In this document: positions 60,227 to 64,000 of the stretch, one piece after another
Position numbering within the stretch: the first letter of the stretch is position 1
Layout: each line of letters opens with the position of its first letter
Program-made: the position numbers and the translations under genes
Origin: a delta proteobacterium MLS_D
Lineage (GTDB): Bacteria; Desulfobacterota; Syntrophia; Syntrophales; UBA2210
Direction: 5' to 3'
Length of the DNA stretch: 64,000 nt
Assembly (NCBI GenBank): GCA_002030015.1
Contig: LQBH01000010.1
Span: 1-64,000 of the forward strand
The notes under the pieces: generated by a model
Databases searched by the model: none
What the model was told of the DNA's origin: nothing
What the model saw: the letters and a program-made list of their open reading frames with translations, nothing else

Positions 60227-62641
60227 GTGAAAGCCGCAACAAAAATAAAAAAAATAATAGGTGAGCGTTGCCTTGTCCTCGACGGCGCAACCGGCACGGA
60301 ACTGCAACGGCGGGGTATGCCGTCCGGCGTCTGCCCGGAGACCTGGTGCATCGACAACCCCCGTGTCATCAGCGGTATTCACGAAGATTACCGCAAAGCA
60401 GGCGCCGACGTCATCTACACGTGCACCTTCGGCGCGAATCGCGTCAAGCTTGCCCAGTACGGCCGGTCGGACGTCGAATCGATAAACCGCGAGCTGGCGC
60501 TCCTGACCCGCAGGGCGGTCGGCCCGGAAGTCCTGGTGGCGGGCGACATCGGCCCGATGGGACGTTTCGTCGAACCTTTCGGTGATGTTCTTTTCGACGA
60601 AGCCGTGGATATTTTTAGAGAACAGATCAGTGGTCTCATCGCGGGCGGTGTCGATCTCCTTGTTATCGAAACAATGATGGACATCCAGGAAGCCAGGGCG
60701 GCCCTCCTGGCGGCCCGCGAATCGACGGACCTTTTCACCATGGTCACCATGACGTTCGAGGCGGGGGAACGCACGCTCAACGGCACCGAACCGGCGGCGG
60801 CCCTGGTCACCCTGCAGAGTCTGGGGGCTGATGCCGTGGGCTGTAACTGTTCCACGGGACCGGCGGAAATGGTCGGACTCGCTTCCGCCATGAACCCTTT
60901 CCGCGCGGTACCCCTGGTGGCAAAACCAAACGCCGGCATGCCGCAGCTGCAAAGCGACGGGTCAGCGGTGTTCACCATGACGCCGGAGGAATTCGCCGGC
61001 TACGGGAAATCCTTCGTGGAAAACGGCGTGGGATTGCTGGGTGGTTGCTGCGGTACCACGCCGGACCACATCGTTGCATTGAAAAAGGCCCTGAATGACG
61101 CGAGGCCGCCCGCTTGTTCCCGGACGCGCCCCGCCGCTCTCAGTTCCTGCAGGAAGGCGGTGGTTATCGATCGCGGGGGACCGCTCATGATTGTGGGAGA
61201 ACGAATAAACCCGACGGGCAGACCGTCTCTGCAGGAGGAACTGCGGAGCGGCCGAACCGACCTGGTTTCCCGCATGGGACGGGAACAGGAACGGCAGGGC
61301 GCCGACCTTCTCGACGTCAACGTGGGCGTCCCCGGCATTGACCAGAAAAAGGCGATGGCGGACGCCGTCAAGGCGCTGTCCGTGGCTTCCTCGCTGCCGC
61401 TGGTCATCGACGCGTCCGATCCCGACGTCATCGAGACCGGGTTGCGCCTCTATCCCGGGCGGGCGCTCATCAACTCCATCTCGGGCGAAACGTCACGCAT
61501 GGAGCGGCTTCTCGGTCTGGCACGGTACTACGGGGCCATGTTCATCCTGCTGCCGCTCACGGAAGGCGGCGTTCCGGAAACCGCCGATGAACGGAAGTCA
61601 ATCGTCAGAAACATCTACCGGGAAGCCCGTCGTCATGGTCTTTCGAAGAACGACATCGTGGTCGATGGACTGGTCATGACGGTTTCATCGAACCAGGCCG
61701 CCCCTGCGGAAACGCTGAAAACCGTCGAATGGACTTCGCAACGATTCCGGTGCGCCACCCTGCTCGGTCTTTCCAATGTTTCGTTCGGCCTTCCCGAACG
61801 ACCGTGGCTCAATGCCGCCTTCCTCGCCATGGCCCAGTCCCGGGGGCTGACCATGGCCATCGCCGATCCGGCGGGGGAGGAACTTATGAATATAAAAACC
61901 GCCGGCGATGTCCTGAATGGACGGGACACCGACGCCGAGCGTTATTGCAGCCGTTTCGCCGGGCCGTCCGGCATCGTGAAACAACAGCCCGACGCGACGT
62001 CAACGCTCCCCGAGCGAATCCACCGCGCCGTCATGGAAGGGTCACGCGATGAAATCGTGTCATTACTCGAGCGCTCCGTGGCGGACGGAAAGGATCCGCA
62101 AAAACTCCTGTCGGAATCACTGATTCCCGCCATCACTGACGTAGGAGACTGTTACGAGAAAAAGGAACTGTTTCTGCCACAGCTCATCGCGGCGGCGGAA
62201 ACGATGAAGCGTGGCGTGGCCTACCTGGAACCCCTCATCAAAAAAGACGACTTCTCGGCGGACGGGGCCGCGGGAACGATCGTCATGGCAACGGTAGAGG
62301 GAGATATTCATGACATCGGGAAAAATATTGTTATTCTCATGCTGAGAAACCATGGATATACCGTCGTCGACCTGGGAAAGAACGTCTCCGCGCGGCGGGT
62401 CGTCGAAGAAGCACGCCGGTCCCGGGCCGACCTTGTGGGATTATCGGCCCTGATGACCACAACCGTAATCCGCATGGAGGAAACAATTGAACTGGCGCGA
62501 AGAGAAGGCGTGAACGCGCCGTTCCTGGCGGGAGGGGCCGTCGTTACCCCTTCGTGGGCCTCGTCGATCGGCGCCCATTACGCCAAAGACGGTGTCCAGG
62601 CGGTCAGGACCGCCGAAAAACTGCTGAAAAAATCCCGCTGA
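60227..62641 (+). CDS. metH: cobalamin-dependent methionine synthase without activation domain
   Basis: An 804-residue MetH that transfers the methyl group of methyl-tetrahydrofolate via cobalamin to homocysteine. The homocysteine domain (1-290) has the three zinc Cys: Cys208 in VGCNCSTGPAE and Cys274-Cys275 in LLGGCCGTTPDH. The pterin domain (about 310-560) contains IVGERINPTGRPSLQEEL and ADLLDVNVGVPGIDQ. The cobalamin module (about 590-804) has the lower-ligand motif DIHDIGKNIV with His695. The protein ends there, whereas full-length MetH (about 1,200 residues) adds the SAM-binding reactivation domain, supplied here by the upstream gene. The start is GTG. Confidence 0.93.
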   Translation: MKAATKIKKIIGERCLVLDGATGTELQRRGMPSGVCPETWCIDNPRVISGIHEDYRKAGADVIYTCTFGANRVKLAQYGRSDVESINRELALLTRRAVGPEVLVAGDIGPMGRFVEPFGDVLFDEAVDIFREQISGLIAGGVDLLVIETMMDIQEARAALLAARESTDLFTMVTMTFEAGERTLNGTEPAAALVTLQSLGADAVGCNCSTGPAEMVGLASAMNPFRAVPLVAKPNAGMPQLQSDGSAVFTMTPEEFAGYGKSFVENGVGLLGGCCGTTPDHIVALKKALNDARPPACSRTRPAALSSCRKAVVIDRGGPLMIVGERINPTGRPSLQEELRSGRTDLVSRMGREQERQGADLLDVNVGVPGIDQKKAMADAVKALSVASSLPLVIDASDPDVIETGLRLYPGRALINSISGETSRMERLLGLARYYGAMFILLPLTEGGVPETADERKSIVRNIYREARRHGLSKNDIVVDGLVMTVSSNQAAPAETLKTVEWTSQRFRCATLLGLSNVSFGLPERPWLNAAFLAMAQSRGLTMAIADPAGEELMNIKTAGDVLNGRDTDAERYCSRFAGPSGIVKQQPDATSTLPERIHRAVMEGSRDEIVSLLERSVADGKDPQKLLSESLIPAITDVGDCYEKKELFLPQLIAAAETMKRGVAYLEPLIKKDDFSADGAAGTIVMATVEGDIHDIGKNIVILMLRNHGYTVVDLGKNVSARRVVEEARRSRADLVGLSALMTTTVIRMEETIELARREGVNAPFLAGGAVVTPSWASSIGAHYAKDGVQAVRTAEKLLKKSR

Positions 62642-62660
62642 ACAGGCGGAAAATCCCGGG

Positions 62661-63965
62661 TTACTTGAACGATTCGATATACTTGACGATGTTGTCGGCG
62701 ATGACCTGCACCGTCTCCTCAAACTTTCCCACGTCCTTTTCCAGGAGCGTCAACCTGAAACCGGGCAGGGCCGTAAAAAACGACGTCAGAGGCACGAGAC
62801 AGACGCCCGTGGCGGCAAGCAGGTAATAGACGAACCGCTTGTCGTGCTCAATCTTGTCGCTCATGATCGATTCAACATAGTCCCGTACTGCCGGTTCGTC
62901 GATCGGAAGCTTCTGCCTGCCGTTGAGGACGGCCTCGTTGAAAACGACGGTCATGTAGAAAGCCCCGTTGGTCCGGTTGACCACGATATAGGGAACATCC
63001 TTGAGTATGTTGAAAGCGATGTTGGACAATTTCTCGTAATGACGGTTTCTGCTCTCCAGATATTTGCCGTACTCCGGGTGAGACATGATCCGGGGAATCG
63101 CCATCTGGGGAAGCGTGGTGGAACAGACTTCGGCCATTTTCTGGCTCAGGATGGCGGAAATGTACCGGGCGAACGTTTCGTCCTTGTCCGCGTTATATAC
63201 TTCAATCCACCCGCACCGGGCGCCGGGCCAGGGAAATTCCTTCGATATTCCTTTCATGCTTATGGCGGGAACATCGCCGATAATATCGCACAAAAGCGCT
63301 GTTTCCTGGCTGTTGTAAATGATGTTCCGGTACGTCTCGTCGACGACCAGGAACAGGTCGTATTCCCTGGCGATACTCACAACTTTCTCCAGGGTCTTCA
63401 CCGGATAGACAAAGCCGGTTGGATTGTCGGGATTAATAACGAGCGCCCCCACGATGGTGTTGTGACTTTTAACCTTGCGCTCCAGTTCGGCGATGTCGGG
63501 ATGCCAGTTATGGTAAGGGTTCATCCGGTACGTGTTGGGCGGAAACGACGCATGGTGAATTTCCGCCAGCAGGTGCGTGGAATAGGTCGGTTCCGGCATG
63601 ATGATCCTGGCGTCGATCCGTATGGCGCTGTAGGCCCGCGCGATGGCGTCGCCCAGCCCGTTGAAAAAAATAATGTCATCCATATCAAGCTTATAGTTGC
63701 CGCGGCTTGTCACCTGCTCGGCGAGATATTCCCTGGTCTCGTTCACACCCTTCGTGGGACTGTATCCATAGGAAATATCCTCGCTCATGATTTCGAGGAG
63801 CACGTCCTTCATCCAGGACGGTATCGTCTCTCCCTTGGCGATGGGATCGCCGATATTCTCCCACGTTATGGTTTTCCCGTATTCACGAAGTTTATCCGCA
63901 ACAGAAACAATGTTGCGTATCTCGTAAGTCAGCCCCGAACCACTTTTTGCTATGTCGAACCTCAT
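62661..63965 (-). CDS. PLP-dependent aminotransferase, class I/II
   Basis: A 434-residue fold-type I aminotransferase. Features are GYSPTKGVNETREYLAEQV at the N-terminal side, the pyridoxal stacking/contact region NPDNPTGFVYP (179-188), Asp209 in LFLVVDETYRN and the Schiff-base lysine, Lys242, in GISKEFPWPGARCGW. The substrate-carboxylate Arg is probably in FRLTLLEKD near the C-terminus. The MKGISKEFPWPG wording resembles the Ala/Asp aminotransferases of Desulfobacterota; the exact substrate is not determined. It converges with metH, with 19 bp between the stops. Confidence 0.9.
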   Translation of the reverse strand: MRFDIAKSGSGLTYEIRNIVSVADKLREYGKTITWENIGDPIAKGETIPSWMKDVLLEIMSEDISYGYSPTKGVNETREYLAEQVTSRGNYKLDMDDIIFFNGLGDAIARAYSAIRIDARIIMPEPTYSTHLLAEIHHASFPPNTYRMNPYHNWHPDIAELERKVKSHNTIVGALVINPDNPTGFVYPVKTLEKVVSIAREYDLFLVVDETYRNIIYNSQETALLCDIIGDVPAISMKGISKEFPWPGARCGWIEVYNADKDETFARYISAILSQKMAEVCSTTLPQMAIPRIMSHPEYGKYLESRNRHYEKLSNIAFNILKDVPYIVVNRTNGAFYMTVVFNEAVLNGRQKLPIDEPAVRDYVESIMSDKIEHDKRFVYYLLAATGVCLVPLTSFFTALPGFRLTLLEKDVGKFEETVQVIADNIVKYIESFK

Positions 63966-64000
63966 ACAGCCGCCTCTCTCAAAAGATGTAATATTGTATT

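Noticed and set aside
1-64000. CRISPR arrays, rRNA or complete tRNA genes
   Set aside because: No regularly spaced repeats of CRISPR type and no complete cloverleaf or rRNA segment was seen by eye.

Overview
The window looks like chromosomal DNA from a Gram-negative anaerobe, most likely a member of the Desulfobacterota (former Deltaproteobacteria). This is an inference from gene content: an iron-sulfur/FAD 4-hydroxybutyryl-CoA dehydratase, acyl-CoA metabolism genes, a methionine synthase split from its reactivation domain, and several large PAS/GAF hybrid kinases. No rRNA and no complete tRNA gene was found. Two parts differ visibly in base composition and gene style. Bases 1 to about 20.4 kb have long gene-poor stretches and remnants of mobile DNA. 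From about 20.5 kb to the end the sequence is compact, GC-rich backbone. The join holds what looks like a displaced tRNA-Leu 3' end (20421-20443) followed by a strong terminator (20454-20488), as expected at the distal end of a tRNA-integrated island.

Left part. It opens with the start of an IS91-like transposase, a duplicated 30-bp sequence (261, 1892) and the C-terminal remnant of a hybrid kinase. Next comes a leftward block: a LytS/LytTR-type two-component pair (9.0-10.8 kb) followed by a Spy-like periplasmic protein and a complete RND tripartite efflux system (outer-membrane factor, adaptor, pump; 2.2-8.8 kb). Two 13-bp direct repeats exactly 21 bp apart lie between the regulator and the efflux genes and are a good operator candidate. 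Rightward from 11.86 kb is an eight-gene phosphonate-type operon: PhnD, PhnC, two PhnE permeases, a SAM methyltransferase, a divergent PhnM, an endonuclease/exonuclease/phosphatase-fold hydrolase and a canonical PhnM. No C-P lyase core (PhnG-L) is present in the window. This is the best candidate here for an undescribed pathway.

Middle part (20.6-38.8 kb). A cupin, two hotdog thioesterase-like proteins, an unknown protein, a VOC/epimerase-like protein and an acyl-CoA dehydrogenase without the usual catalytic Glu suggest CoA-ester metabolism. They are followed by a five-PAS kinase with a CheY-like partner, an epoxyqueuosine reductase, a methyltransferase/TenA pair, an alpha/beta hydrolase, a membrane-anchored methyltransferase, 4-hydroxybutyryl-CoA dehydratase with a small CGGCNP protein, a HAD-like protein and two transporters (AEC and aromatic amino acid type).

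Right part. At 39.3-46.1 kb is a complete phosphate-starvation locus in the order pstC-pstA-pstB-phoU-phoR-phoB-pstS. Pho-box-like triplets with 11-bp phasing lie before pstC and before pstS. Then come a DUF805 protein, a LEA14-like lipoprotein, a PilZ-GNAT fusion followed by a hybrid kinase, a PhzF/methyltransferase pair and an MscS channel. The last block (55.7-62.6 kb) links transketolase, phosphoglucose isomerase, a stand-alone methionine-synthase activation protein and MetH without that domain. A convergent PLP aminotransferase closes the window.
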